Positions 33,770 through 43,177 are shown, numbered from the stretch's first letter. The stretch: DNA of 64,000 nucleotides from Acidimicrobiaceae bacterium (GCA_027451285.1 DAIDJP010000036.1:1-64000), one strand, 5' to 3'. The notes: a model not told the origin generated them from the letters alone. Numbers and translations are program-made.

Positions 33770-35027
33770 GATCGTCGCCGTCGGCACCGAGCTGCTGCTC
33801 GGCCAGATCGCCGACACGAATTCGCAGTGGCTGGGCGAGCGCCTCGCCGCGGTCGGCATCGGCTCGCACTTCCACCAGCACGTCGGCGACAACCACGAGC
33901 GCATCGTGCTCGCCCTGCGCACCGCGCTCGCGCGCAGCGACGCGGTCATCGTCTGCGGCGGGCTCGGCCCGACCCAGGACGACATCACGCGCGCCGCGCT
34001 GGCCGACGTGATGAACGTGCCGCTCGAGCGCCACGAGGACCTCATCGAGGTGATCCGCACGATGTTCGCCGCGCGCGGGCGCACGATGCCCGAGAACAAC
34101 CTGCTCCAGGCCGACGTGCCGCGAGGGGCGACGGTGATCCCCCAGACGCGCGGCACCGCGCCGGGCCTGATCTGCCCCGTCGGCCAGAAGGTCGTCTACG
34201 CGCTGCCCGGGGTGCCCTACGAGATGACCGACATGGTCGAGCGCGTGGTCCTCGAGGACCTGCACGCGCGGGTTCGCGCGAGCGGCGAGACGTCGGTGAT
34301 CCGCAGCCGGGTGCTGCGCACCTGGGGCGCGAGCGAGTCGGGACTGGCCGAGGCCGTCGCCGAGCGCTTCGAGGCGCTGGTGGGCGACCCGCGCATCACG
34401 ATCGCCTTCCTCGCCTCGGGCATCGAGGGCATCAAGGTTCGCCTGACCGCGCGCGGCGACGACGACGAGCACGCCGGCTGGCTGCTCGCCGACGAGGAGG
34501 CGCTGGTGCGCGACGCCATCGTCGGACGTTTCGGCGACATCATCTTCGGCGTCGACGACGAGACGATGGAAGACGCCGTCGCCCGACGCCTGCTCGAGAG
34601 CGGCGACACCCTGGGACTCGCCGAGAGCCTGACCGGCGGACTGATCGCGAGCCGCCTCGTCAACGTCGAGGGTGCGTCGCGGTGGTTTCGCGGCGGCGTC
34701 GTGAGCTACGCGAGCGCGGTCAAGTTCGACCTGCTCGGCGTGCCCGAGGGCCCCGTCGTCACGGCCGCCGCCGCCGAGGCCATGGCCGAGGGCGCGCGCC
34801 GCGCGTTGGGCTCGACGATCGGACTAAGCGTGACGGGAGTCGCCGGACCCGACGAGCAGGACGGCCAGCGGCCGGGCACCGTCTTCGTGGGGCTCGCCCT
34901 GGGCGGGCGGACCTCGCACGCGCAGCTCGCGCTGCCGGGGGATCGCCCGCGGGTGCGCGCCTACAGCGCGATCAGCGCGCTCGACTTCTTGCGGCGCTCG
35001 CTCGACGAGCGCGCGGGCGAGGCATAG
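33759..35027 (+). CDS. cinA: CinA-like nicotinamide-nucleotide amidohydrolase / competence-damage protein
   Basis: The 422-residue protein has both CinA domains: an N-terminal MoaB/MogA-like domain (EIVAVGTELLLGQIADTNSQWL, CGGLGPTQDDITR, PGVPYEM) with pyrophosphatase-like activity, and a C-terminal NMN deamidase domain (LAESLTGGLIASRLVNVEGASRWF, SVTGVAGPDEQDG, PGTVFVGLA). The protein salvages NMN. It is the third gene of a translationally coupled run; GTG 33759 lies within the pgsA 3' end. Its usual neighbour recA is one gene downstream, as in several other bacteria. Confidence 0.92.
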   Translation: MRVEIVAVGTELLLGQIADTNSQWLGERLAAVGIGSHFHQHVGDNHERIVLALRTALARSDAVIVCGGLGPTQDDITRAALADVMNVPLERHEDLIEVIRTMFAARGRTMPENNLLQADVPRGATVIPQTRGTAPGLICPVGQKVVYALPGVPYEMTDMVERVVLEDLHARVRASGETSVIRSRVLRTWGASESGLAEAVAERFEALVGDPRITIAFLASGIEGIKVRLTARGDDDEHAGWLLADEEALVRDAIVGRFGDIIFGVDDETMEDAVARRLLESGDTLGLAESLTGGLIASRLVNVEGASRWFRGGVVSYASAVKFDLLGVPEGPVVTAAAAEAMAEGARRALGSTIGLSVTGVAGPDEQDGQRPGTVFVGLALGGRTSHAQLALPGDRPRVRAYSAISALDFLRRSLDERAGEA

Positions 35028-35035
35028 GAGGACAC

Positions 35036-36262
35036 GTGGCACTCGAGGTGCAGATCGAACCGTCCGAGGTGGGACTCGATCCCACGCGTCTGGCGCGCAT
35101 TGCCCGCCACTTCGACGCCTACGTCGAGGACCGCCGCCTGCCCGGCTGGCTCGCCACCGTCTCGCGCGGGGGCCAGCTCGCCTGGACCGGGCGCGGAGGG
35201 TACCGCGACCGCGAGCGGAACCTCGCCGTCGAGGACGACACCCTGTGGCGCATCTACTCGATGACCAAGCCGATCACCTCCATCGCGGCCATGATCCTCT
35301 ACGAGGAGGGCCACTTCGACCTCAACGACGACGTGAGCCGCTGGATCGGCGAGTTCGCGCAACCGCGCGTCTACGAGTCGGGTCCGGCGAGCGCGCCGGT
35401 GACGATCCCGGCGACCGAGCCGGTGCGCGTCGCGCACCTCCTGAGCCACATGAGCGGTCTGACCTACGGCTTCAACTACACGCACCCGGTGGACGCGATC
35501 TATCGCGAGAAGGGCTACGACTTCGGCTGGCCGCCCGGGGCCGATCTCGCGCGCGCGGTCTCTGACTGGGCGCAGAGCCCGCTGCTGTTCACGCCGGGCA
35601 CGAAGTGGAACTACTCGGTAGCCACCGACGTGCTCGGCCGGCTCATCGAGATCTGGTCGGGCCAGAGCCTGGACCTCTTCTTTCGCGAGCGGATCCTCGA
35701 TCCCCTCGGAATGACCGACACCGACTGGTGGTGCCCGCCGGAGAAGGCCGAGCGCCTCGCGCAGATCTACGTGCCGAGCGAGGGGGCCTCGGCCCCCTTC
35801 GACCAATTGGGGCGCCACTCGTTCACGTTCCCCTCGATGCTCGGCGGAGGCGGGGGGCTGATCTCGAGCGCTGCGGACTACCAGCGCTTCGCCACGATGC
35901 TGCTGCGTGGTGGCGAGCTCGACGGGGTGCGCCTCGTCTCCTCGCGCACGCTGGGACTCATGGTCGAGAACCACCTGCCCGAGGATCGAGACCTCGCCTC
36001 GATCGCGATCGACTCCTTCAGTGAGAGCGACTTCGCCGGGGTGGGATTCGGGCTCGGCTTCTCGGTCGTGATCGATCGGCGCGCGAATCGCAGCCTGGTC
36101 TCCGAGGGCACGTTCGGCTGGGGCGGGGCGGCCTCGACGGTCTTCTGGGTCGATCCCCTCGAGGAGCTGACCGTGAGCTTCTTCACCCAGCTGTTGCCGA
36201 GCGGGACCTACCCGATCCGCCGCGAGCTCCAGCGCCTCGTCTACGCCTCGCTGGTCGACTGA
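35036..36262 (+). CDS. Class C beta-lactamase-like serine hydrolase
   Basis: The 408-residue protein has the S-x-x-K motif in [10 protein letters not shown], a tyrosine motif [11 protein letters not shown], and a C-terminal [10 protein letters not shown]. The Y-S-V tyrosine motif (instead of Y-x-N) is common in esterase-type members such as EstB. There is no signal peptide, so it probably acts as a cytoplasmic esterase rather than a lactamase. GGAGG five nucleotides before GTG 35036 decides the start. It lies between cinA and recA. Confidence 0.8.
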   Translation: MALEVQIEPSEVGLDPTRLARIARHFDAYVEDRRLPGWLATVSRGGQLAWTGRGGYRDRERNLAVEDDTLWRIYSMTKPITSIAAMILYEEGHFDLNDDVSRWIGEFAQPRVYESGPASAPVTIPATEPVRVAHLLSHMSGLTYGFNYTHPVDAIYREKGYDFGWPPGADLARAVSDWAQSPLLFTPGTKWNYSVATDVLGRLIEIWSGQSLDLFFRERILDPLGMTDTDWWCPPEKAERLAQIYVPSEGASAPFDQLGRHSFTFPSMLGGGGGLISSAADYQRFATMLLRGGELDGVRLVSSRTLGLMVENHLPEDRDLASIAIDSFSESDFAGVGFGLGFSVVIDRRANRSLVSEGTFGWGGAASTVFWVDPLEELTVSFFTQLLPSGTYPIRRELQRLVYASLVD

Positions 36263-36271
36263 AAATACTCG

Positions 36272-36291
36272 CTACGAACACTTGTTCGTAG
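36272..36291. promoter_or_regulatory. LexA/SOS box upstream of recA
   Basis: CTACGAACACTTGTTCGTAG is a perfect 8-bp inverted repeat around a 4-nt spacer and contains CGAAC-N4-GTTCG, the core of the actinobacterial and Gram-positive LexA site. It lies just upstream of a TACGGT hexamer (36292-36297) and 78-97 nt before the recA ATG, where bound LexA would block transcription until DNA damage triggers its self-cleavage. Confidence 0.85.
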
Positions 36292-36297
36292 TACGGT
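36292..36297 (+). promoter_or_regulatory. -10 hexamer TACGGT of recA
   Basis: TANNNT directly abutting the SOS box, predicting a start near 36304 and a ~65-nt leader with Shine-Dalgarno AAGGAG before ATG 36369. Another TAGCGT at 36334-36339 could be a second promoter not covered by the SOS box. Confidence 0.5.
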
Positions 36298-36368
36298 GGG
36301 GCCAGCGGAGCGACCGATGTCACTGGGGATACGTAGCGTGCCCCGTGACGAGAATCAAGGAGACAGCA

Positions 36369-38501
36369 ATGGCAACCGACGATCGCGCGAAGGCTCTTGA
36401 CGCCGCGCTCGGCCAGATTGAGAAGCAGTTCGGCAAGGGGTCGATCATGCGCATGGGCGAGAACCTGCACATGAACATCGAGACGATCCCCACCGGAGCG
36501 CTCAGCCTCGACCTGGCGCTGGGCATCGGCGGACTGCCGCGCGGTCGCGTGGTCGAGCTCTACGGTCCGGAGTCCTCGGGTAAGTCGACGCTGGCCATGC
36601 ACGTCGTGGCCGAGGCCCAGCGCAACGGCGGCACCTGCGCCTACATCGACGCCGAGCACGCGATGGACCCCGTCTACGCGCGCGCCATCGGCGTGAACGT
36701 CGACGACCTGCTGATCAGCCAGCCCGACACCGGCGAGCAGGCCCTGGAGATCACGGACATGCTGATCCGCTCGGGCGCACTCGACGTGATCGTGATCGAC
36801 TCGGTGGCCGCGCTGACGCCGCGCGCCGAGATCGAGGGCGACATGGGCGACTCACACGTCGGCCTGCAGGCGCGTCTCATGAGCCAGGCCCTGCGCAAGA
36901 TCACCGGCGGCCTGTCCAAGTCCAACACGGTCGCGGTCTTCATCAACCAGCTGCGCGAGAAGATCGGCGTCATGTACGGCTGCTTCTCCTACAACGCGCG
37001 CGTGGTGCTGGCCGACGGCACGACCGAGAAGATCGGCAAGATCGTGAACCAGAAGATGCCGGTCGAGGTGCTTTCCTACGACGCGACGACCGGGACGATG
37101 GTGCCCAAGCGCGTGGTGAGTTGGTTTGACAACGGGGTGACGGACAAGTTCCTCCAGATCACGGTGGCCAAGCCCTGCAAGAACGGACGGGCCCAGCTCT
37201 CGTGCACCACCAACCACCTGATCCGCACGCCGAGCGGCTGGACCGAGGCCGGTCGCCTGAAGGTCGGCGACCGGGTTCTCGAGGCCCTGCCGCACTACCT
37301 CTCGCAGTTCCAGCTCGCGGCACTGCGCGGCACGCTGATGGGCGACGGCGCACTGTCGCCCACGCGTAGCGGACTCGGGGCGCGTTTTCGCTACACCCAC
37401 GGCGGAGCCCAGACCGAGTACGCGGACTGGAAGGCGTCGCTCTTCTCCAACGTTGGCGCCAGCCGGCACGTGCGCGAGGACGACGTCGTCACCTACGACT
37501 TCCAGCCGATGCCCGAGCTGGCCGAGATGCGCCAGTCCGTCTACACCGCGGGCAAGAAGGTCTTCGACGACGACTACCTCAAGTCACTGACGCCGCTGTC
37601 GCTCGCCCTGTGGTACATGGACGACGCGAACTTCTCCTTGCGCTCCAAGGGCGTCCAGGCGAGGACCGCCGGGGGCTCCGGGCGTATCACGATCTGCGTC
37701 GAGGCAATGGAGGCGCAGACCCGCGAGCGGCTCCGCGCGTATCTCGCCGACACCTGGGGCGTGCGCGGCTCGCTGCGCGAGAGCGGTGCGAACAAGAAGG
37801 CCATCCTGGTCTTTGATACCGCCGAGAGCGCGAAGTTTCAGGCGCTCATTGCCCCCTACGTGCATCCGAGCATGGACTACAAGCTGCTCGAGCGCTTCCG
37901 CGGGCGCTTCGCCGTCGAGCCCGTCTTCGAGGCGATGCGCTACGAACTGATGGCGATGCCGGTGACCGCGATTGGGGTGAAGCCCAAGACCCGCTCGATG
38001 CATCGCTTCGACATCGAAGTCGAAGACAGCCACAACTACCTCGTCGACGGCGTGGTGGTGCACAACTCGCCCGAGGTCACCCCCGGGGGACGGGCCCTCA
38101 AGTTCTATTCCTCGGTCCGCCTCGACATCCGGCGCATCGAGTCGATCAAGGACGGCACCGAGATCGTGGGCAACCGCACGCGCGTGAAGGTCGTGAAGAA
38201 CAAGTGCGCCGCGCCCTTCAAGCAGGCCGAGTTCGACATCATGTACGGCCAGGGCATCAGCCGCGAGGGCTCGGTGCTCGACGTCGCGGTCGAGCTGGGC
38301 TTCGTGAAGAAGGCCGGCGCCTGGTTCACCTACGAGGGCGAGCAGCTCGGTCAGGGTCGCGAGAACGTGAAGACGTTCCTGCGCGAGAACCCCCAGCTGA
38401 TGGCCGAGATCGACGGGCGCGTGCGCGAGCACCTGGCCGCCGCCTTTGCGCCCGAGGTGGTCGCCGGCATCGACGTGGACGCCCCGCTCACGTTGGACTA
38501 G
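36369..38501 (+). CDS. recA: RecA recombinase carrying an in-frame intein
   Basis: The frame encodes 710 residues: RecA residues 1-204, an intein (205-566), then RecA residues 567-710, giving a 348-residue spliced RecA. RecA pairs homologous DNA and activates LexA cleavage. The extein shows GPESSGKST (Walker A, 66-74), [19 protein letters not shown], and [13 protein letters not shown] joined after splicing to [20 protein letters not shown]. The insertion lies between G204 and the Ser of SPE, inside the DNA-binding loop L2 region, the same position as the M. leprae RecA intein. An AAGGAG Shine-Dalgarno precedes ATG 36369. Transcription is controlled by the LexA box upstream. Confidence 0.95.
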   Translation: MATDDRAKALDAALGQIEKQFGKGSIMRMGENLHMNIETIPTGALSLDLALGIGGLPRGRVVELYGPESSGKSTLAMHVVAEAQRNGGTCAYIDAEHAMDPVYARAIGVNVDDLLISQPDTGEQALEITDMLIRSGALDVIVIDSVAALTPRAEIEGDMGDSHVGLQARLMSQALRKITGGLSKSNTVAVFINQLREKIGVMYGCFSYNARVVLADGTTEKIGKIVNQKMPVEVLSYDATTGTMVPKRVVSWFDNGVTDKFLQITVAKPCKNGRAQLSCTTNHLIRTPSGWTEAGRLKVGDRVLEALPHYLSQFQLAALRGTLMGDGALSPTRSGLGARFRYTHGGAQTEYADWKASLFSNVGASRHVREDDVVTYDFQPMPELAEMRQSVYTAGKKVFDDDYLKSLTPLSLALWYMDDANFSLRSKGVQARTAGGSGRITICVEAMEAQTRERLRAYLADTWGVRGSLRESGANKKAILVFDTAESAKFQALIAPYVHPSMDYKLLERFRGRFAVEPVFEAMRYELMAMPVTAIGVKPKTRSMHRFDIEVEDSHNYLVDGVVVHNSPEVTPGGRALKFYSSVRLDIRRIESIKDGTEIVGNRTRVKVVKNKCAAPFKQAEFDIMYGQGISREGSVLDVAVELGFVKKAGAWFTYEGEQLGQGRENVKTFLRENPQLMAEIDGRVREHLAAAFAPEVVAGIDVDAPLTLD
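36981..38066 (+). mobile_element. RecA intein (362 residues) with LAGLIDADG homing endonuclease
   Basis: The intein starts with Cys ([19 protein letters not shown]), contains the block B motif [16 protein letters not shown], and ends with [12 protein letters not shown] before Ser+1, so all splicing residues are present. The endonuclease insertion has two LAGLIDADG-type helices: LRGTLMGDG (residues 319-327 of the precursor) and [10 protein letters not shown] (414-422). In the second, the usual Gly after the Asp pair is Ala, although the catalytic acidic residues remain. Compared with the M. leprae RecA intein (from memory) the blocks and order agree. Codon use is similar to flanking recA, so the element is not very recent. 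Confidence 0.92.
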
Positions 38502-38512
38502 AACGGTAGCGC

Positions 38513-38531
38513 TCCGCTCGAAAGGAGCGGA
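38513..38531 (+). promoter_or_regulatory. Hairpin over the ribosome-binding site of the ABC ATPase gene
   Basis: TCCGCTC (38513-38519) pairs with GAGCGGA (38525-38531) around a 5-nt loop; the right arm contains the GGAG Shine-Dalgarno for ATG 38538. It may weaken translation or end recA transcripts. Confidence 0.4.
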
Positions 38532-38537
38532 GGTGAC

Positions 38538-39422
38538 ATGGCGGCAATCACGGTGAAGGGGCTGCGCAAGTCCTACGGCGACAACGAGGCCGTGCGCGGC
38601 ATCGACCTCGAGGTCGCCGACGGTGAGGTCTTCGCCCTCCTCGGACCCAACGGCGCGGGCAAGACGACGACCGTCGAGATCCTCGAGGGATACCGCCACG
38701 CCGACGCCGGCGAGGTCTTGGTGCTGGGACTCGACCCGGCTCGCAACGCGCCCGCGCTGCGCGCGCGCATCGGCATCGTGCTCCAGTCCACGGGGATCGA
38801 GCAGTACCTGACGGTGCGCGAGACGCTCTCGATGTACGCGCACTACTTCGAGCACCCGCGCCAAGTTGACGAGTTGATCGAGATCGTCGGGCTCGAGGAG
38901 AAGCGCGACAGCCGGGTCACCAGCCTCTCGGGGGGCCAGCAGCGTCGCCTGGACCTCGCCGTGGGCCTGGTGGGCGATCCCGAGCTGTTGTTCCTCGACG
39001 AGCCGACGACGGGATTCGACCCCTCGGCCCGGCGTGAGGCGTGGCAGATGGTGCGCAACCTGACCGCCCTGGGCAAGACCGTCCTTCTCACGACGCACTA
39101 CATGGACGAGGCCCAGTACCTGGCGCGTCGCGTCGCGGTGATGGCGCACGGGCGCATCGTCGCCGAGGGCAGCCCCGACTCGCTGGCGCGCCACGGTGGC
39201 GACGCGCGGGTGCGCTTTCGCGTGCCCGACGGGGTCACGCCTCCCTTTGACATCGCCGCGAGCGACGGCGTCGTCGAGGTGGTCGCGACGGACCTCGCGC
39301 GCACGCTCCACGAGGTGACCTCCTGGGCTCTCGCGAACAACGTGAACCTGGACAGCCTCGACGTGCTGCGTCCGTCGCTCGAGGACGTCTACCTGCGACT
39401 CGTGGGCGAGGCGGCGTCGTGA
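38538..39422 (+). CDS. ABC transporter ATP-binding protein (drug-export type)
   Basis: The 294-residue ATPase shows the Walker A GPNGAGKTT, the Q-loop (V-L-Q-S-T), the signature LSGGQQRRLDLAVGLVG, Walker B LLFLDEPTTGFD and the H-loop TTHYMDEA. The single-domain form and C-terminal extension fit DrrA/CcmA-type exporters. It is paired with the permease that overlaps its stop (GTGA), so the two make a half-transporter each and dimerise. The exported substrate is unknown. The Shine-Dalgarno is GGAGCGGAGG, partly in a hairpin. Confidence 0.9.
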   Translation: MAAITVKGLRKSYGDNEAVRGIDLEVADGEVFALLGPNGAGKTTTVEILEGYRHADAGEVLVLGLDPARNAPALRARIGIVLQSTGIEQYLTVRETLSMYAHYFEHPRQVDELIEIVGLEEKRDSRVTSLSGGQQRRLDLAVGLVGDPELLFLDEPTTGFDPSARREAWQMVRNLTALGKTVLLTTHYMDEAQYLARRVAVMAHGRIVAEGSPDSLARHGGDARVRFRVPDGVTPPFDIAASDGVVEVVATDLARTLHEVTSWALANNVNLDSLDVLRPSLEDVYLRLVGEAAS

Positions 39423-40186
39423 TCAACCTGCGCCGAACCCTCTACCAGCTGCGCTTCACGAACCTCGCCTACTGGCGCAACCCCAGTTCGGCCCTCTTCA
39501 CCTTCGCGTTCCCGCTGATGTTCCTCGTGATCTTCACGGCGCTGCTCGGACGCCACACGTTCACCCTCGACGGGCGCCTGGTGCACCAGACCACGTACTA
39601 CGTGGCCGCGATGGCCTCATACGGACTGATCAGCGCCTGCTACGTGAACCTGGCGATGGTGATGACCTTCCAGCGCGACCAGGGCATCTTGAAGCGCGTC
39701 CAGGGCACGCCGATGCCCTCGATGGCCTACCTGGCCGCGCGCGTGATCCACGCGCTGGCCGTCGCGGCGCTGCTCGTCGTTCTCACCGCCGCCTTCGGGC
39801 GCATCGTCTACCAGGCCGACCTGCCCACGGGGATGGCGCTGGTTCGCTTCGTCGTGATGTTCCTCGTCGGTGCGCTGAGCTTCAGCGCGCTGGCCTTCGC
39901 GGTCAGCTCGATCATCCCCAACGCCGACGCCGCGCCGGCGCTGGTGAACATCACGATCATGCCGCTGCTCTTCCTCTCGGGGATCTTCATCCCCCTCGGC
40001 GATCACGCGCCGACGTGGGTGAAGTGGGTCGGCAAGCTCTTCCCGGTGCGCCACTTCGCCGCGGGCATGCAGTCGGGCTTTCTGGGGACGGCCTTCAACT
40101 GGAGCGACGTGGGCGTCGTGGCGCTCTGGGGCGCGGTCGGGCTCGTCATCGCCGCGCGGCGCTTCGACGCCGAGCCGCGCGTCTAG
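39419..40186 (+). CDS. ABC transporter permease (ABC-2 type)
   Basis: The 255-residue permease has six predicted membrane helices. It matches ABC-2/DrrB-type proteins: NLAYWRNPSSALFTFAFPLMFLVIF at the start, MTFQRDQGILKRVQGTPMPS (coupling region), and LSGIFIPLGDHAPTWVKWVGKLFPVRHF near the end. It acts with the upstream ATPase to export a drug, lipid or other hydrophobic compound. Its stop overlaps the convergent phosphodiester glycosidase gene as CTAG. Confidence 0.85.
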   Translation: MINLRRTLYQLRFTNLAYWRNPSSALFTFAFPLMFLVIFTALLGRHTFTLDGRLVHQTTYYVAAMASYGLISACYVNLAMVMTFQRDQGILKRVQGTPMPSMAYLAARVIHALAVAALLVVLTAAFGRIVYQADLPTGMALVRFVVMFLVGALSFSALAFAVSSIIPNADAAPALVNITIMPLLFLSGIFIPLGDHAPTWVKWVGKLFPVRHFAAGMQSGFLGTAFNWSDVGVVALWGAVGLVIAARRFDAEPRV

Positions 40187-41136
40187 CGCGCCGACATCGT
40201 CACGAAGTCGCGCGAGTAGGTGGGCTGAAAGAAGCGCGCCGGCGTCTGGTACATCGAGGCCAGCAGCGTCGTGCCGTTGCTCGGCGCGGCCAGTCCGTGG
40301 GGCGAGGCCGGCGAGTAGGTGGCGAACACTGTCCACAGCGGGTTCATGTCGAGGACCATCGCGCGGATCGCCCCGGCGCGCACCAGCGTGTGGGCGAGGT
40401 CGATGATGTTGAGCGGTCCCGCGACGTAGACGAGGTCCCCGCTCGCGGTCACGCCCAGGCCCGAGCGCCAGTCGTTGACCACCTGGTGCAGGCTCATCCC
40501 CCAGGCCAGCACGTCGTTCGCGCGCAGCCCGGGAACCGGACGACCGTGATCGACGAGCAGCGTGAGGTTCTGGCGCACCGCGACGACCGAGCGACTCATG
40601 GTGAGGTCGCGCCCCCACTGACCCACCGTCGCGTTGCCGTTGGCGTAGATCACGAGTGACGCGGCGCCCGCGCGCAACGGGGCGACCAGACGGCCCTCGC
40701 TGAGATAGCCCCCGTGGGAGTCCTTCATCAGGAAGCCGCCGTTGAAGGCCGCCACCAGCGTGCGCGCGGCCGCGTTCGAGATCGGCGCGCTGTAGTGCCA
40801 GGAGACGCCGCCCGGCGACAGGCTGCCCGAGTAGAGGCGCGCGGCGAGCAGGTGCGTGTTCATCCAAGCGATCCCGGCAAAGCGATCCCTACCGTCGGGC
40901 ATCGCCAGGCTGGTCACGTAGACGGCGCGTTGGCCGTGCACCGGTCGGCCGACCCCGCGCCAGGCGACGTGGGCGTTCGAGGTAAAGGAGTGCAGGGGAG
41001 CCGGCGCGTCGACCACGCGCGATGACGTTGCGCCGGCGAGGGTGGGTCCGCTCGTGAGAGCGCCGGCGACGAGCGCGCTGGCCAGGGCGACGGGTACGCG
41101 ACGCGATCCCACAACGACGGTGCGCCACTTCTGCAT
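40183..41136 (-). CDS. Phosphodiester glycosidase (NAGPA-like) family secreted protein
   Basis: The 317-residue protein has an N-terminal signal peptide (VPVALASALVAGALTSGPTLAGA) and a domain resembling the phosphodiester glycosidase family (NAGPA, DUF2233), with AAFNGGFLMKDSHGGYL, a central N-D-V-L-A-W-G-M, and the conserved VLDMNPLWTVFATYSP. Family enzymes remove GlcNAc from phosphodiesters; the bacterial roles are mostly unknown. It is exported and could act on wall or extracellular polysaccharide. The ATG at 41136 is eight nucleotides after TATCGT. Confidence 0.75.
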   Translation of the reverse strand: MQKWRTVVVGSRRVPVALASALVAGALTSGPTLAGATSSRVVDAPAPLHSFTSNAHVAWRGVGRPVHGQRAVYVTSLAMPDGRDRFAGIAWMNTHLLAARLYSGSLSPGGVSWHYSAPISNAAARTLVAAFNGGFLMKDSHGGYLSEGRLVAPLRAGAASLVIYANGNATVGQWGRDLTMSRSVVAVRQNLTLLVDHGRPVPGLRANDVLAWGMSLHQVVNDWRSGLGVTASGDLVYVAGPLNIIDLAHTLVRAGAIRAMVLDMNPLWTVFATYSPASPHGLAAPSNGTTLLASMYQTPARFFQPTYSRDFVTMSAR

Positions 41137-41144
41137 CGCTCACC

Positions 41145-41150
41145 ACGATA
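41145..41150 (-). promoter_or_regulatory. -10 hexamer TATCGT of the phosphodiester glycosidase gene
   Basis: Eight nucleotides before ATG 41136 with no Shine-Dalgarno; leaderless type. Confidence 0.45.
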
Positions 41151-41250
41151 GGAAGCTCGTGCGAGAGCCCCGTGAGCGCCGAGTAAGAAGTCGCGAAGAA
41201 AGGCCGGCGACTCTCCTGGGCGCGGCCCGAGCCAGAACAGCGCGTCGCGA

Positions 41251-41256
41251 TAGCGT
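41251..41256 (+). promoter_or_regulatory. -10 hexamer TAGCGT deciding the acyltransferase start
   Basis: Seven nucleotides before GTG 41264; the other in-frame GTG at 41255 overlaps the hexamer itself and is therefore unlikely to be used. Confidence 0.5.
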
Positions 41257-41263
41257 GACCCAG

Positions 41264-41905
41264 GTGAAGTGGCGACAGGCGGCCCGACAGGCCCTCGGGG
41301 CGGGCGTGCGCGCCGCGCGGCGCTACCTCAACGAGGTCGCCACGGTCGGTCCCGACGACCCCTGGGCGCGCCGGTTCCACTACTTCGGCGCCGGGGCCGC
41401 CCTGATGGCCCCCCAGGGCGTCATCTACAACGAGCGCTACCTCGCCATCGGCGAGGGCACCCTGATCGGGCCCAACGTCTGTCTCAGCGCCGGCATCAGT
41501 CCCGACCAGGAGATGCTGACCTGCCCCGTGGTCTCGATCGGGCGGCGCTGCGTGATCGGGCGCGGCTCGCACCTGGTGGGCCACTGGCGCATCGAGCTCG
41601 GCGACGAGATCCAGACCGGGCCCTACGTCTACATCACCGACCAGAACCACTCCTACGAGGACCTCGACACGCCGGTGGGCTGGCAGACGCCGGTGGAGAA
41701 GGCGGTCTCGATCGGTTCGGGCAGCTGGCTCGGGGCCAACGTCGTGATCCTGCCGGGCACGACGCTCGGGCGCTACACGACGGTCGCCGCCGGCGCCGTG
41801 GTGCGCGGGACCTTCCCCGACCACGTCGTCCTCGGCGGGGTGCCGGCCCGCGTGCTGCGCCACTACGACGCGACCCGGGGCTGGGTCGCCGGCCCGCCGG
41901 ACTAG
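41264..41905 (+). CDS. Left-handed beta-helix acyltransferase
   Basis: About 213 residues with hexapeptide-repeat coils: YLAIGEGTLIGPNVCLSAGI, VVSIGRRCVIGRGSHLVG, I-Q-T-G-P-Y-V-Y-I-T-D-Q-N-H-S-Y, VSIGSGSWLGANVVILPG, R-Y-T-T-V-A-A-G-A-V-V-R-G, and a final PDHVVLGGVPARVLR. Such trimeric enzymes acetylate sugars or other acceptors with acetyl-CoA. The N-terminal helix (QAARQALGAGVRAARRYL) precedes the beta helix. The substrate is unknown. The next gene (MFS) starts at its last base. Confidence 0.8.
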   Translation: MKWRQAARQALGAGVRAARRYLNEVATVGPDDPWARRFHYFGAGAALMAPQGVIYNERYLAIGEGTLIGPNVCLSAGISPDQEMLTCPVVSIGRRCVIGRGSHLVGHWRIELGDEIQTGPYVYITDQNHSYEDLDTPVGWQTPVEKAVSIGSGSWLGANVVILPGTTLGRYTTVAAGAVVRGTFPDHVVLGGVPARVLRHYDATRGWVAGPPD

Positions 41906-43164
41906 TGGCGCGCGGCATCGACCTCGCGCCGCTGCGCGCGCGCGAGTTCCGGCGCCTCTACGTGGCCGGACTCGTCACGGCGCTCGGCAGCCAGGCGACC
42001 TACGTCACCGTGCCCTACCAGCTCAAGCAGCTGACCAACTCGCCCCTCGAGGTCGGCGCGCTCGGGCTCGTCGAGGTGGTTCCTCTCATCCTCTTCGGCC
42101 TCTACGGCGGCGTGCTCGCCGACCGGCTGAACCGGCGCGGGCTGATCCTCGTCACCGAGGCCGCCCTGATGCTCTCGACCGTGGCGCTCTTGGTGAACGC
42201 GCGCCTGTCCCATCCCCAGACCTGGGTCCTCTACGTCGACGCCATGGTGATGGCGGCGCTCGCCAGCCTGCAGCGGCCCAGCGTCGAGGCCTTAAAGCAG
42301 CACTTCGTCGCTCACGACCTCCAGCGCGCCGCCGCGGCCCTCGCCAGCGTCTCGAACACGACCGCCTCGATCGTGGGCCCGGCGCTCGGGGGACTCGCCG
42401 CCGTGGCCCTGGGCCCGGCCGCGGTCTACGCGGCCAACGTGGTGACCTTCGGGCTCTCACTGAGCCTGCTCGCCGGATTGGCCGCGACGCCGGTGCTCGC
42501 CGGCGAGCGCGACACCCACGCGAGCGAGATGGCCTTCGGGTTGCGCTACGCGGCCTCGCGCCCGGACCTGCTGGGCACCTACGTGGTGGACCTGCTCGCG
42601 ATGGTCCTCGCCTTTCCCGTGGTGATGCTGCCCTTCGTGGCGGCGCACTTTCACGAGACCTACGCCCTCTCCCTGCTCTACTGCGGCCTGCCCGGCGGCG
42701 CGCTGGTGGCGACGCTCGTCTCGGGCTGGACGCGCCGGGTGCACCACTACGGACGGGCCATTGTCTACGCCGCGGCGCTCTGGGGGCTCGGCATCGCGGT
42801 CTTTGGCTACTCGCAGAACCTCGCGGTCGTCCTGGCGGGCCTCGCCCTCGCCGGGGGCGCCGACGCGGTCAGCGGGATCTTTCGCAGCACGTTGTGGAAC
42901 GAGTCGATCCCGCCCGAGGTGCGCGGTCGCATGGCCGGCATCGAGATGATCTCCTACTCGCTGGGCCCCACCGCCGGCCAGTTCCGCGCCGGCGTGATGG
43001 CGGCGTGGACCACGCTGCGCTTCTCGCTCACCTTCGGGGGGCTGGCCTGCGTGGGCAGCGTGGGCGCGGTGGCCCTCGCCCTGCCGTCGCTGTGGCGATT
43101 CGACGCGCGCGACGACGCGAACGTCGCGGCGGTGCGCGCGATGCGTTCCGGAGAGGCGAGTTGA
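41905..43164 (+). CDS. MFS transporter (EntS-like, MFS_3 type)
   Basis: The 419-residue protein has about 12 membrane helices. The N-terminal half has AGLVTALGSQATYVTVPYQLKQL and the intracellular loop G-G-V-L-A-D-R-L-N-R-R; the second half has IFRSTLWNESIPPEVRGRMAGIEMISYS. The order of motifs fits the enterobactin-exporter-like family of efflux pumps. The substrate is unknown; pairing with an acyltransferase may hint at export of an acylated product (inference). GTG 41905 shares a base with the preceding stop. Confidence 0.8.
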   Translation: MARGIDLAPLRAREFRRLYVAGLVTALGSQATYVTVPYQLKQLTNSPLEVGALGLVEVVPLILFGLYGGVLADRLNRRGLILVTEAALMLSTVALLVNARLSHPQTWVLYVDAMVMAALASLQRPSVEALKQHFVAHDLQRAAAALASVSNTTASIVGPALGGLAAVALGPAAVYAANVVTFGLSLSLLAGLAATPVLAGERDTHASEMAFGLRYAASRPDLLGTYVVDLLAMVLAFPVVMLPFVAAHFHETYALSLLYCGLPGGALVATLVSGWTRRVHHYGRAIVYAAALWGLGIAVFGYSQNLAVVLAGLALAGGADAVSGIFRSTLWNESIPPEVRGRMAGIEMISYSLGPTAGQFRAGVMAAWTTLRFSLTFGGLACVGSVGAVALALPSLWRFDARDDANVAAVRAMRSGEAS

Positions 43165-43171
43165 CACTGTC

Positions 43172-43177
43172 TACGCT
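43172..43177 (+). promoter_or_regulatory. -10 hexamer TACGCT of serB
   Basis: Six nucleotides before ATG 43184; leaderless type. A TTGACA ten nucleotides upstream is too close to be its -35. Confidence 0.5.

Noticed and set aside
43161..43166. TTGACA as -35 for serB
   Set aside because: It is only 5 nt from the -10 hexamer, far below the usual 16-18 nt spacing.
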